Position numbers and translations under genes: made by a program. Under the pieces are notes generated by a model. That model did no database searches. It saw nothing but the letters and a program-made list of their open reading frames with translations, and was not told the DNA's origin. Of a stretch of 64,000 nucleotides of DNA, positions 1-8,258 are shown piece after piece. Source of the stretch: Cyanobacteria bacterium REEB417 (GTDB lineage: Bacteria > Cyanobacteriota > Cyanobacteriia > PCC-6307 > Cyanobiaceae); NCBI GenBank assembly GCA_018970945.1, contig JAGWVJ010000001.1, positions 1 to 64,000 on the forward strand, given 5' to 3'. Each line of letters opens with the position of its first letter. Position 1 is the stretch's first letter.

Positions 1-1493
1 CCGCACCCGAAGGCTTCGCCGGCCAGCTGCGGCCCTACCAGGAGCGGGGGCTGGGCTGGCTGGCCTTTCTGCATCGCTTTGACCAGGGCGCCTGCCTGGC
101 CGACGACATGGGCCTGGGCAAGACGATCCAGCTGCTGGCCTTTTTGCAGCACCTCAAGGCCGAAGAAGAGCTGAAGCGACCGGTGCTGCTGGTGGCGCCC
201 ACCTCGGTGCTCACCAACTGGAAGCGCGAGGCCCACAGCTTCACCCCCGGGCTGGCGGTGCGGGAGCACTACGGCCCGCGCCGGCCCGCCAGCGAGGCAG
301 CCCTCAAGAAGGCCCTCAAGGGGGTCGACCTGGTGCTGACCAGCTATGGCCTGGTGCAGCGCGACAGCGAACTGCTCGAGGCGATCGACTGGCAGGGGGT
401 GGTGATCGACGAGGCCCAGGCGATCAAGAACCCCGGCGCCAAGCAGTCGATGGCCGCCCGCGACCTGGGGCGGCCCGGCAAGACGTCACGCTTCCGCATC
501 GCCCTCACCGGCACCCCGGTCGAGAACCGGGTCAGCGAGCTGTGGGCCCTGATGGACTTTCTCAACCCCAAGGTGCTGGGCGACGAGCCGTTCTTCCGGC
601 AGCGCTACCGCCTGCCGATCGAGCGCTATGGCGACATGGCCTCGCTGCGCGACCTCAAGGCCCGGGTGGGCCCGTTCATTCTGCGGCGGCTCAAGACCGA
701 CCGATCCATCATCTCGGACCTGCCCGAGAAGCTCGAGCTCAGCGAATGGGTGGGGCTGGCCCCCGAGCAGCGCAAGCTCTACAACAAAACGGTCGAGGAC
801 AGCCTCGATGCCATTGCCCGCTCGCCCCTGGGCCAGAAGCACGGCCAGGTGCTGGCCCTGCTCACCAAGCTCAAGCAGATCTGCAACCACCCGGCCCTGG
901 CCCTCAAGGAGAGCCCCGAGGCCGCCATCGGCGCCAACGGCAGCTTCGCCAGCCGCAGCGCCAAGGTGCAACGGCTCGAGGAGATCCTTGAAGAGGTGAT
1001 CGAGGCGGGGGATCGGGCGTTGCTGTTCACCCAGTTCGCCGAATGGGGGCACCTGCTCAAGGCCCACCTGGAGCGCCGCTGGCGCGCCGATGTGCCGTTT
1101 CTGCATGGCGGCACCAGCAAGACCGAGCGCCAGGCCATGGTCGATCGCTTTCAGGACGACCCCCGCGGCCCCCAGCTGTTTCTGCTGTCGCTCAAGGCCG
1201 GCGGCGTGGGCCTCAACCTCACCCGTGCCAGCCACGTGTTCCACATCGACCGCTGGTGGAACCCGGCCGTCGAGAACCAGGCCACCGACCGGGCTTACCG
1301 CATCGGCCAGACCAACCGGGTGCTGGTGCACAAGTTCATCACCAGCGGCTCGGTCGAAGAGCGCATCGACCGCATGATCCAGGAGAAATCCAAGCTGGCG
1401 GCCGACATCGTCGGCAGCGGCGAAGACTGGCTCGGCGGCCTCGATGTGGGCCAGCTCAAGGAGCTGGTCGCCCTCAGCAGCGAAGAAGAGTGA
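1..1493 (+). CDS. SNF2/SWI2-family DNA helicase, C-terminal part (gene starts before the window)
   Basis: The open frame runs in from the left edge, first full codon at base 3, so the N-terminus is missing. All SNF2 ATPase motifs are present in order: motif I ADDMGLGKT (bases ~99-125), motif II DEAQ, motif III LTGTPVENR, then SLKAGGVGLNLT (V) and QATDRAYRIGQ (VI) near the end. The family uses ATP to translocate on double-stranded DNA and remodel bound proteins. The stop at 1491-1493 lies 4 bases before the next gene, so the four genes up to 3181 look like one operon. In many bacteria a SWIM zinc-finger gene accompanies this helicase; here it follows after a HEPN/MNT pair. Family certain; cellular role not known. 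Confidence 0.95.
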   Translation, partial: APEGFAGQLRPYQERGLGWLAFLHRFDQGACLADDMGLGKTIQLLAFLQHLKAEEELKRPVLLVAPTSVLTNWKREAHSFTPGLAVREHYGPRRPASEAALKKALKGVDLVLTSYGLVQRDSELLEAIDWQGVVIDEAQAIKNPGAKQSMAARDLGRPGKTSRFRIALTGTPVENRVSELWALMDFLNPKVLGDEPFFRQRYRLPIERYGDMASLRDLKARVGPFILRRLKTDRSIISDLPEKLELSEWVGLAPEQRKLYNKTVEDSLDAIARSPLGQKHGQVLALLTKLKQICNHPALALKESPEAAIGANGSFASRSAKVQRLEEILEEVIEAGDRALLFTQFAEWGHLLKAHLERRWRADVPFLHGGTSKTERQAMVDRFQDDPRGPQLFLLSLKAGGVGLNLTRASHVFHIDRWWNPAVENQATDRAYRIGQTNRVLVHKFITSGSVEERIDRMIQEKSKLAADIVGSGEDWLGGLDVGQLKELVALSSEEE

Positions 1494-1497
1494 GGTG

Positions 1498-1950
1498 ATG
1501 ACGGACATCCAGCCAAGTCCAACGCCCCCAGCCGCCGCCTCCGACATCCGCTGGAAGCAGCGCTTCGACAACCTGCAACGGGCGTACAGGCGTCTACGCT
1601 CGACGCTCGCGGTGGCGGCGCAGGACCCCGACAGTGACCTGATCCGAATGGCCGTGATCAAAGCCTACGAATTCAGCTTTGAGCTCAGCTGGAAAACCCT
1701 CAAGGATTACCTCAGCTACAACGGCATCGACGCCCGATTGCCGCGGGAGGTGATCAAGCAGGCCTTTGCCACTGGCCTGTTGGCCGACGGTCAGCTCTGG
1801 ATCGACATGCTCGAAGAGCGCAACTTGATGGCCCACACCTACGACGATGCCCGCGCCAAGGCGGCGGTGACCCAGATCCAGACGCGCTATCTCGCCGGAC
1901 TCGAGCAACTGCATGCGCTGCTGAACACCAAGCTGGGGGAGACGCCATGA
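1498..1950 (+). CDS. HEPN-domain protein, HI0074-type nucleotidyltransferase-associated (toxin-like partner)
   Basis: 150 residues, mostly helical. It resembles the HI0074 'nucleotidyltransferase substrate-binding' family, a HEPN four-helix fold. The HEPN nuclease signature R-x4-H is visible as RNLMAH (R108, H113), followed by Y115, giving the RX4HXY motif whose tyrosine is AMPylated in MntA/HepT pairs. ATG at 1498 is preferred; a GTG at 1495 is possible. The stop overlaps the start of the nucleotidyltransferase gene (ATGA at 1947-1950), so the two are translated together, as is usual for this two-component type. Known pairs work as toxin (RNase) and antitoxin (AMP transferase). That this pair is a toxin-antitoxin system is inference. 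Confidence 0.85.
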   Translation: MTDIQPSPTPPAAASDIRWKQRFDNLQRAYRRLRSTLAVAAQDPDSDLIRMAVIKAYEFSFELSWKTLKDYLSYNGIDARLPREVIKQAFATGLLADGQLWIDMLEERNLMAHTYDDARAKAAVTQIQTRYLAGLEQLHALLNTKLGETP

Positions 1951-2267
1951 CTGCAGCCCAGGCCACGACCGCAGCCCAGGCCCGCCACGGCCTCAGCCCG
2001 CGCACCGTGGCTGAGATCCGCCAGTGCCTGCGGGAGTTCCCCCAGATCCGCTGGGTCAAGCTCTATGGCAGCCGCGCCATGGGCAGCCATTGGGCCGGTT
2101 CCGACATCGATCTGGCCTTCAGCAGCGATGACGACTGCAGCGCCGCCCTGCGCGACGCCCTCGACCAGCTGCCCACCCCCTATCTGTTTGATGTGACCCA
2201 CTGGGACTCGCTGCAATACGACCCCCTTCGGGACCACATCGCGCGCGTCGGCGTGCCCTTCCCATGA
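1947..2267 (+). CDS. Minimal nucleotidyltransferase (MNT), HI0073/MntA-type antitoxin-like
   Basis: 106 residues. The polymerase-beta-like signature GSX10DXD is exact: G41-S42 then D53-I-D55 (SDIDLAF). A later Asp in LFDVTHW may be the third metal ligand. Such minimal enzymes transfer AMP to their HEPN partner and block it. The start overlaps the HEPN stop by four bases, and its own stop overlaps the next gene (ATGA at 2264-2267). The order here is HEPN first, MNT second, opposite to the second pair at 45.9-46.6 kb. The fold assignment is secure; function as antitoxin is inferred from family and pairing. Confidence 0.88.
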   Translation: MTAAQATTAAQARHGLSPRTVAEIRQCLREFPQIRWVKLYGSRAMGSHWAGSDIDLAFSSDDDCSAALRDALDQLPTPYLFDVTHWDSLQYDPLRDHIARVGVPFP

Positions 2268-3181
2268 ACACCCCATCGACCCTCACCACCCAGCTCGGAG
2301 CCCAGGGGATCGCCCAGCAGCCCTGGTGGGTCGAGCAGTGGATGGAACTGATCAATGGCTACCGCTTCAAGAAGCGGCTCGAACGGGCCTGGGAGTACGC
2401 CCGCTCGGGCAACGTGCTGTCGATCCGCTTCGAGGGGCGGCGGGTGCATGCCCGGGTCCAGGGGAGCGACCGCGACCCCTACAAGGTGAAGCTGTGGCTC
2501 GATGTGCTCAGCGACGAAGACTGGGGTTACGTGCTCGAAGCCCTGAGCCAGAAGGCCCGCTGGTCGGCCCAGCTGCTGGCGGGCGTGATGCCGGCCGACA
2601 TCGAACGGGCCTTTGCCGCCAGCGGCAAGCGCCTGTTCCCGTTCAAGCTGCAGGAGGTGCGCAGCGAATGCAGCTGCCCCGACAAGGCCAACCCCTGCAA
2701 GCACGTCAGCGCGGTCTTCTACCTGATGGGTGACCGCTTCAGCGAGGACCCGTTCGTGCTGTTTCAGCTGCGCGGCCGCACCCGGGCCCAGCTGCTGAGC
2801 GATCTGGCCAAACGGCGGCGGCAGCTGCTGGCCAAGGCGGCGGCAGGCAGGGCTGCAGCCAGCGGCCCCCAGCAGCCGGACGCCGGCAGCGCCCCCAAGC
2901 CGGCCCACCCAGCCATTGCCGACCCGAACCGCTGGTGGCGGTACGACGCGGCCCTGGATCCGAATCTGGTGGTGATCGCCCCGGCCCTGGAGGGTGACAC
3001 CGGCCTCGATGCGGCCGGACCGCTGCCCCTGGCCGAAGAGCCCCGCTTCCCCGGCGCCAACCGCCTGTTCCTGGAGCAGCTCAAGGACCAGGCCCACCAG
3101 CTGGCGACCGCCGCCATGGCCACAGCCATGAACAATGGCAAGGCCGACAGAGACAAAGCTGAAGCCGGTTCAGAGGGCTGA
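2264..3181 (+). CDS. SWIM zinc-finger domain protein
   Basis: 305 residues. The SWIM motif CxCx(n)CxH is at C136, C138, C145 and H147 (ECSCPDKANPCKHVSAVF), the expected chelating set. The region before it (WWVEQWMELI, then an RG-rich stretch) matches proteins usually encoded beside SNF2 helicases. The C-terminal ~100 residues are Ala/Pro-rich and end in a polar tail. SWIM domains are thought to bind DNA or protein and act with SWI2/SNF2 ATPases, so a functional link with the helicase at the window start is likely. ATG overlaps the stop of the nucleotidyltransferase gene. Precise role unknown. Confidence 0.85.
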   Translation: MNTPSTLTTQLGAQGIAQQPWWVEQWMELINGYRFKKRLERAWEYARSGNVLSIRFEGRRVHARVQGSDRDPYKVKLWLDVLSDEDWGYVLEALSQKARWSAQLLAGVMPADIERAFAASGKRLFPFKLQEVRSECSCPDKANPCKHVSAVFYLMGDRFSEDPFVLFQLRGRTRAQLLSDLAKRRRQLLAKAAAGRAAASGPQQPDAGSAPKPAHPAIADPNRWWRYDAALDPNLVVIAPALEGDTGLDAAGPLPLAEEPRFPGANRLFLEQLKDQAHQLATAAMATAMNNGKADRDKAEAGSEG

Positions 3182-3277
3182 GCCGGCCTCCCCTACCGAA
3201 CACCCTGCACGACCCACACAGGCGCCAGACCCGAAAAAAGCGCCACAAATGACGCCTGTTTTCAGTGATGCCGCACG

Positions 3278-3778
3278 ATGGCTGACGCTCCCTGGCTGAC
3301 CCCTGCGGCGATCGGTCTCGCCCAGGGCATCGTGCACAGCCACCGGGGGGCCTTTGCGTTGGCGCTGCTGGCCGGCCCTGCAGGGCGTGGGAGCACTGCC
3401 GATCCCCGCCTGCTGGCCCAGGAGCTGTTTGCCGCAGACACGGTTGTGCTGGCCCATGACGGGGCGCCGCTGGATCAGGGCGAGGGACCGCGCCTGATCT
3501 ATGCCAACCGGGCCGCCTTGACCCTGTGGCGCCGCCCCTGGGTCGCCATGGTGGGGCTGCCCTCCAGCCTGACCGCCGAGCCGGAACAACGGGCCAGCCG
3601 CCAGCAGGCCCTGGCCAGCGCCCGAGTGCAGCAGGCGATCACCAGTTACGGCGGCATCCGCATCGACAGCACAGGCCGGCGCTTTGCCATCGCCGGGGCC
3701 CGCATCTGGACGCTGCGCGACAGTGACGACCACCCGATCGGCCAAGCCGCGGCCTTCAGCAGCTGGTGGTGGCTGTGA
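3278..3778 (+). CDS. MEKHLA domain-containing protein
   Basis: 166 residues. The C-terminal two thirds match the MEKHLA domain, a PAS-like fold: LIYANRAALTLW, GLPSSLTAEP, YGGIRIDSTGRRF and GQAAAFSSWWW occur in the expected order. Stand-alone MEKHLA proteins are common in cyanobacteria and their ligand is unknown; the domain is also found in plant HD-ZIP III regulators. No signal peptide or membrane helix. The stop overlaps a possible GTG start of a short reading frame (3775). The 96 bases upstream of the ATG carry a GC-rich imperfect inverted repeat (about 3220-3243) with no clear role. Confidence 0.8.
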   Translation: MADAPWLTPAAIGLAQGIVHSHRGAFALALLAGPAGRGSTADPRLLAQELFAADTVVLAHDGAPLDQGEGPRLIYANRAALTLWRRPWVAMVGLPSSLTAEPEQRASRQQALASARVQQAITSYGGIRIDSTGRRFAIAGARIWTLRDSDDHPIGQAAAFSSWWWL

Positions 3779-3891
3779 GCGAGCCATGCTGCCTCGTTGT
3801 TGACCCGGTCAGCGGGCGCTTTCCGCTTCTGCAGGGCGTCGACGCCATCAGCCTGGCTGAGCTGGCGGCCGGGATGGCAACCATCGGCTGA
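3775..3891 (+). CDS. Possible 38-residue small protein
   Basis: A GTG at 3775 overlaps the stop of the MEKHLA gene (GTGA) and opens a 38-codon frame ending at TGA 3889-3891. It contains VVDPVSGRFPLLQGVD and then a short amphipathic helix. The coupled start and the plausible protein-like composition argue for translation; the length and lack of a recognised family argue against. Could be chance. Confidence 0.3.
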   Translation: MSEPCCLVVDPVSGRFPLLQGVDAISLAELAAGMATIG

Positions 3892-3932
3892 AGCAGGCTC
3901 CCTACAGTTAACACCGCAGCCTGGAGCCGCCG

Positions 3933-5720
3933 ATGGGTGCCACGTCAATCGCCACTGCCTCAGCAGTTAGACCCACTGTCCCAGCGACGACACCACGGCT
4001 GAGCCTGCAGTGCGAGACGATCGGGCCGGATACGACCACGATCCGCTCGCTCGACTGGGACCGCAGCCGCTTCGACATCGAATTCGGCCTGCGCAACGGC
4101 ACCACTTACAACAGTTTTCTGGTGCGCGGCGAGCGCACCGCCCTGATCGACAGCAGCCATCTCAAATTCGAAAGCACCTGGCTACCGCTGCTGCAGGGCC
4201 AGATCAACCCCAGGGCGATCGATCATCTGATCGTGAGCCACACCGAACCCGACCATTCGGGCCTGATCGGCCACCTGATTGACCTCAACCCAGAGCTGGA
4301 AATCGTCGGCTCCAAGGTGGCACTCCAGTTTCTGGAGAACCAGGTGCACCGGCCGTTCAAGAGCCGGGCGGTCAAGAGCGGTGACGAACTTGACCTGGGC
4401 ACCAATCCAGGCAGTGGCGTGGTCCACCGCTTCGAATTTCTGAGCGCACCGAACCTGCACTGGCCCGACACGATCTTCTCGTTCGACCACGGCACCGGCA
4501 TCCTCTACACCTGCGATGCCTTTGGGCTGCATTACTGCAGCGAAGACGTCTTCGACGTCAACCCCGGCGCGATCGCCCCCGACTTCCGCTTTTACTACGA
4601 GTGCCTGATGGGGCCCAATGCCCGCAGCGTGCTGCAGGCCCTCAAGCGCATGGATGGGCTGCCCGCGATCACCACGATCGCCGTGGGCCATGGCCCCCTG
4701 CTGCGCCATCACCTGGGCACCTGGATCGACGACTACCGCAGCTGGAGCTCGCAACGCAGCACCGCCGAGAGCTATGCCGCGGTCTGCTACCTGAGCCAGG
4801 TGGGCTTTTGCGACCGGCTCAGCCAGGCGATCGCCCGGGGCATCGGCAAAGCCGGCGCCGCCGTGCAGCTGGTGGATCTGCGCGCCACCGACGCCCAGGA
4901 GCTGAGTGCCCTGATCGGCGAAGCGGCGGCGGTGGTGGTGCCCACCTGGCCGGTGGGGTCCGATGCCGAGCTGCAGGCCTCGGTCGGCACCCTGCTGGCC
5001 GCCCTCAAGCCCAAGCAATGGGTGGGCTGCTACGACGCCTTCAGCGGTGACGACGAACCGATCGACACCGTCGCCGGCCAGTTGCGCGCCCTGGGCCAGC
5101 CGGCGGCGTTTGAACCGCTGCGCATCCGCCAGGTGCCCAGCGCCGAGGACTACCAGCGCTGCGAAGAGGCCGGCACCGACCTGGGTCAGCTGCTCACCAA
5201 GGCCAGGACCATCGCGGCGATGAAGTCTCTCGACGGCGATCTCGACAAGGCGCTCGGACGGCTCAGCGGCGGGCTGTATGTGGTCACCGCGCGCCAGGGC
5301 GAAGGTGAGCAACGCCTCAGCGGCGCCATGGTGGCCAGCTGGGTGAGCCAGGCGAGCTTCACGCCGCCAGGCCTCACCGTGGCCGTCGCCAAGGACCGGG
5401 CCATCGAAGCGCTGATGCAGGTAGGCGACCGCTTCGTGCTCAATGTTCTGGGCGACGACAACCATCAGGAGCTGTTGCGGCATTTCCTCAAACGCTTCCC
5501 GCCTGGAGCCGACCGCTTTGCCGGGGTCAACGTGCTCGAGGGCGCCGCCGCCGGCGGGCCCGTGCTGGCCGACGCCCTGGCCTTCCTCGGCTGCCGGGTG
5601 GTGCAGCGACTCGAGGGCCCGGACCACTGGATCATCTATGCCGAGGTGGAGCAGGGCAACGTCTCCGACACCGAAGCCGCCACCGCCGTGCATCACCGCA
5701 AAGTGGGCAACCACTACTGA
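3933..5720 (+). CDS. flv3: Flavodiiron protein, Flv3-like (canonical ligands)
   Basis: 595 residues, the class-C layout of oxygenic phototrophs. A metallo-beta-lactamase-like diiron domain (~1-265) comes first, then a flavodoxin domain (~270-410) and a C-terminal flavin-reductase domain (~430-595). The diiron site is canonical: HxExDH appears as HTEPDH (first His ~103), with the later Asp in CDAFG and His in AVGHGP. That places it with the Flv3/Flv4 (B-type) subgroup. Flv1/Flv3 hetero-oligomers reduce O2 to water with photosystem-I electrons, protecting PSI under fluctuating light. It lies 1 base before the A-type partner. ATG 3933 gives a ~25-residue low-complexity N-terminus; a later start is possible. 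Confidence 0.92.
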   Translation: MGATSIATASAVRPTVPATTPRLSLQCETIGPDTTTIRSLDWDRSRFDIEFGLRNGTTYNSFLVRGERTALIDSSHLKFESTWLPLLQGQINPRAIDHLIVSHTEPDHSGLIGHLIDLNPELEIVGSKVALQFLENQVHRPFKSRAVKSGDELDLGTNPGSGVVHRFEFLSAPNLHWPDTIFSFDHGTGILYTCDAFGLHYCSEDVFDVNPGAIAPDFRFYYECLMGPNARSVLQALKRMDGLPAITTIAVGHGPLLRHHLGTWIDDYRSWSSQRSTAESYAAVCYLSQVGFCDRLSQAIARGIGKAGAAVQLVDLRATDAQELSALIGEAAAVVVPTWPVGSDAELQASVGTLLAALKPKQWVGCYDAFSGDDEPIDTVAGQLRALGQPAAFEPLRIRQVPSAEDYQRCEEAGTDLGQLLTKARTIAAMKSLDGDLDKALGRLSGGLYVVTARQGEGEQRLSGAMVASWVSQASFTPPGLTVAVAKDRAIEALMQVGDRFVLNVLGDDNHQELLRHFLKRFPPGADRFAGVNVLEGAAAGGPVLADALAFLGCRVVQRLEGPDHWIIYAEVEQGNVSDTEAATAVHHRKVGNHY

Positions 5721-5721
5721 G

Positions 5722-7536
5722 ATGGCCACCCCCGAGCGCCGCGTCATCGCCCTGCCGCTGGAGCCCGGGCTGATCTGCCTCAAGGGCCTCAGCCCCACGC
5801 GGTTGCGCTTCGAGATTGAATATGGCCTCGAACGCGGCACCACCGCCAACAGTTTTCTGCTTGAAGCAGGAGTCAACGCCGACGGCAAAACCATGCCGCC
5901 GGTGCTGGTGCACCCGCCAGGCGCCTCGTTTGCGGAGCCCTTTCTGGAGCAACTGGCCCAGCTGGTGCCGGCCGATGCCGCCCTCAAGGTCGTGGTGGGG
6001 CATGTGAACCCCAATCGGGTGACCCTGTTGCGGCAACTGGCAGCCCGGTGGCCCCAGCTGATGCTGGTGGCCTCCAACGCCGCAGCCCGGCTGTTGCAGG
6101 AGCTGTGGAGCCAGCAGAAGCCCGCAGCCCCGGACCAGGGCAGCAGCAGCGAGCCGCCGCCGCTGCCGCCGATTGACGTGATCAAGCAGGAGGCCAGCCG
6201 CCCGTTGAGCCACGGGCACCAGCTGCGGCTGATCCCAGTGCCGACGCCGCGCTGGCCAGGCGGTCTGGTGGCCTTTGAGGAGATCACCGGCCTGCTGATG
6301 AGCGGCAAGTTCTTCGCCGCCCACCTCTGCAGCGAGGCCTTTGCCGAAGCCAACCGCGGCAGCAACGAGGAGGACCGCCGCTATTTCTACGACTGCCTGA
6401 TGGCACCGATGGCCCGCCAGGTCGAAACGGTGGTCGAGCGCTTCGAGGAGCTCGACATCCGCACCATCGCTCCGGGCCATGGCCCAGCGATCAGCGAAAG
6501 CTGGCGCAGCCTGCTGAGCGACTACCGCCGCTGGGGCGCGAGCAGCACCCGCAGCTCCCTGTCGGTCGCGCTGCTCTACGCCAGCGCCTACGGCAACACA
6601 GCCGCCATCGCCGATGCCCTGGCCCAGGGGGTGGCGCGCACGGGGGTCCGGGTCGAGAGCATCAACTGCGAATTCAGCGAACCCGAGTCGTTGCTGCGCG
6701 CGATCCGCAGCTGCAATGCCCTGCTGATCGGCTCACCCACCCTGGGGGGGCATGCGCCCACGCCGATCGTCTCGGCCCTGGGCACGGTGCTGGCCGAGGG
6801 GGACCGCAGCAAGCCCGTGGGGGTGTTCGGCAGCTTCGGCTGGAGCGGCGAAGCCCTCGAGCTGCTCGAGACCAAGCTGCGCGACGGGGGCTTCGCCATG
6901 GCGTTTGAGCCCATCAAGGTCAGGTTCAGTCCCGATGCGGCCACCATCAAGATGATCGAAGAGACCGGCACGGCCCTGGGCCGCAAGCTGCTGGGCGAGC
7001 AGCGCCGCAGCCAGAAGCGCCAGGCAGCCGGGGGCATGGCCGAAAGCCGCAGCAACCCGGCGGTGCAGGCCCTGGGCCGGGTGGTGGGTTCTCTCTGCAT
7101 CCTCACCGCCCGCAAAGGGGAGGGCGCCAGCGGCCTCAGTGGCGCCCTGGTCGCCAGCTGGGTGAGCCAGGCCAGCTTCAGCCCGCCTGGCTTCACCGTG
7201 GCGATCGCCAAGGATCGGGCCGCCGAATCGCTGCTGCACAGCGGCGACCGCTGCTGCCTGAACGTGCTCGCAGCCGGCCGCGAAACCGCCCTGATGAAGC
7301 AGTTTCTGCAGCCCTTTGCCCCCGGCGCCGACCGCTTTGCCGGGCTGGAGCTCGAGGACAGCCCTGCCGGCCAACCGATCCTGCCCAAGGCCCTGGCCTG
7401 GCTCGAAGCCGAGATCACAGCACGGATGGAATGCGGCGACCACTGGCTGCTCTATGCCCAGGCCACGGCGGGTGGCGTGCTGGATCCGTCCGGCACCACC
7501 GCCGTGCACCAGCGACGCAGCGGCGCCAACTACTGA
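5722..7536 (+). CDS. flv1: Flavodiiron protein, Flv1-like (replaced iron ligands)
   Basis: 604 residues with the same three-domain layout as its upstream neighbour. The HxExDH motif is replaced by HVNPNR (H94), and the CDAFG segment by SGKFFAAH, so neutral or basic residues stand where iron ligands belong. This is typical of the A-type Flv1/Flv2 subgroup, which pairs with a B-type protein. The flavodoxin domain (YASAYGNTA, ~285) and reductase domain (ASWVSQASFSPPG) look intact. A Pro/Ser-rich insertion near residues 130-155 is a small oddity. ATG 5722 follows the flv3 stop by one base, so the pair is co-transcribed. Confidence 0.92.
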   Translation: MATPERRVIALPLEPGLICLKGLSPTRLRFEIEYGLERGTTANSFLLEAGVNADGKTMPPVLVHPPGASFAEPFLEQLAQLVPADAALKVVVGHVNPNRVTLLRQLAARWPQLMLVASNAAARLLQELWSQQKPAAPDQGSSSEPPPLPPIDVIKQEASRPLSHGHQLRLIPVPTPRWPGGLVAFEEITGLLMSGKFFAAHLCSEAFAEANRGSNEEDRRYFYDCLMAPMARQVETVVERFEELDIRTIAPGHGPAISESWRSLLSDYRRWGASSTRSSLSVALLYASAYGNTAAIADALAQGVARTGVRVESINCEFSEPESLLRAIRSCNALLIGSPTLGGHAPTPIVSALGTVLAEGDRSKPVGVFGSFGWSGEALELLETKLRDGGFAMAFEPIKVRFSPDAATIKMIEETGTALGRKLLGEQRRSQKRQAAGGMAESRSNPAVQALGRVVGSLCILTARKGEGASGLSGALVASWVSQASFSPPGFTVAIAKDRAAESLLHSGDRCCLNVLAAGRETALMKQFLQPFAPGADRFAGLELEDSPAGQPILPKALAWLEAEITARMECGDHWLLYAQATAGGVLDPSGTTAVHQRRSGANY

Positions 7537-7801
7537 AGACCTGGCACGATTCAACGAAACCTGGCCATCGCCCAGAGCAAGTCATTCAGGGCAATTCGTG
7601 GTGTTTCTCGCTACAGAATCAGGCCCACGCCGGGCTAGATCATGAAGGCTACGGGGGAGCGAAGCCCCTGCACCGCAACGGATCAACCAGCAACACAGGA
7701 TTTCCTTTCAGGCTGTTAAGCGGCACTGGAAGGAAATCCGCAATTGGCGGTTTTGCCTCACTGGCTCGCTCCAATAAGGCCTTCTCAATTAGCGCCATAC
7801 C
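7537..7801. other. Hairpin-rich intergenic region after the flv pair (possible terminator or structured RNA)
   Basis: 265 bases without a convincing gene. Three stem-loops follow each other: a 4-bp GCCC/GGGC stem (7623-7635), a GGGG/CCCC stem with loop AGCGAAG (7654-7668), and a 14-bp stem with one G-U pair, 7698-7711 paired with 7726-7739, around a 14-base loop. A short T-run (7750-7753) comes 11 bases later, so a classic terminator is imperfect. I checked by eye for tmRNA, SRP, RNase P and cobalamin-riboswitch signatures and saw none. It may end the flv operon, or be a small RNA or leader for the gene at 7802. Confidence 0.4.
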
Positions 7802-8002
7802 ATGGCATCCACGGCCCAGCAGCTCAGCCGCTACCAGACCCCGGTGCGTTATCGGGGGTTCGTGCTGATTCCGCAGGGCGATCTGACCTGGGTCGTGAGG
7901 CCTGAGCGCAGCCCCATGGACACATTGCCGTTCAGGGCTCCGGCCAGTTCAGTGGAGGACGTCAAGGCACTGGTCGACTGGAAGCTCGATCAGGCCGCCT
8001 GA
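7802..8002 (+). CDS. Conserved-looking small hypothetical protein
   Basis: 66 residues, soluble, no signal peptide. The sequence (RYRGFVLIPQGDLTWVVRPER, then a C-terminal helix SVEDVKALVDWKLDQ) looks like a small alpha/beta protein: two strands followed by a helix. Short proteins of this size are frequent in picocyanobacterial genomes. ATG at 7802. The last 13 bases overlap the stop of a possible gene on the other strand. Function unknown. Confidence 0.65.
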   Translation: MASTAQQLSRYQTPVRYRGFVLIPQGDLTWVVRPERSPMDTLPFRAPASSVEDVKALVDWKLDQAA

Positions 8003-8196
8003 GGCGGCTGGGGACCGGAGCCACCCCCGGCCTGGAAGGGCAGCACCAGCGTGGCCCAGTGGTCGGGGCGTTGGGGCCTGACCCGGCGAGCTCGGCGCAC
8101 ACCGAAGGGCACCCGCACCACATTGGTTCCGTCGACAGGCCCGGACCGTAGCAACCCCACAGATGGTGGAGTACCGCCGTTGTTGCTGCCAGCCAT
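7990..8196 (-). CDS. Possible small hypothetical protein
   Basis: 68 residues from ATG 8196 (a longer frame starts at 8298). The middle, DGTNVVRVPFGVRRARRVRP followed by DHWATLVLPF, is strongly patterned and looks selected; the ends are Gly/Pro-rich. It converges with the 7802 gene with a 13-base overlap and lies just beyond the 3' end of gcvP. No family recognised; could be a chance frame in GC-rich sequence. Confidence 0.4.
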   Translation of the reverse strand: MAGSNNGGTPPSVGLLRSGPVDGTNVVRVPFGVRRARRVRPQRPDHWATLVLPFQAGGGSGPQPPQAA

Positions 8197-8258
8197 GGTG
8201 CCCCGGGAGCGATGCGCCATGATGCGGCATTGCAGCCGAAATGGCAAGCACCGCTGGC

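Noticed and set aside
486-1661. 391-codon minus-strand frame opposite the SNF2 gene
   Set aside because: Antisense to conserved helicase motifs; repetitive Gly/Leu/Ala composition.
4182-6365. 727-codon open frame on the minus strand across both flavodiiron genes
   Set aside because: Antisense to two well-supported genes; Gly/His/Gln-rich, no motifs. Such frames are expected in GC-rich DNA.
7537-7801. tmRNA, cobalamin riboswitch or 6S RNA in the hairpin-rich spacer
   Set aside because: No tag-peptide coding stretch and no consensus boxes of these RNAs were found; kept only as unspecified structure.
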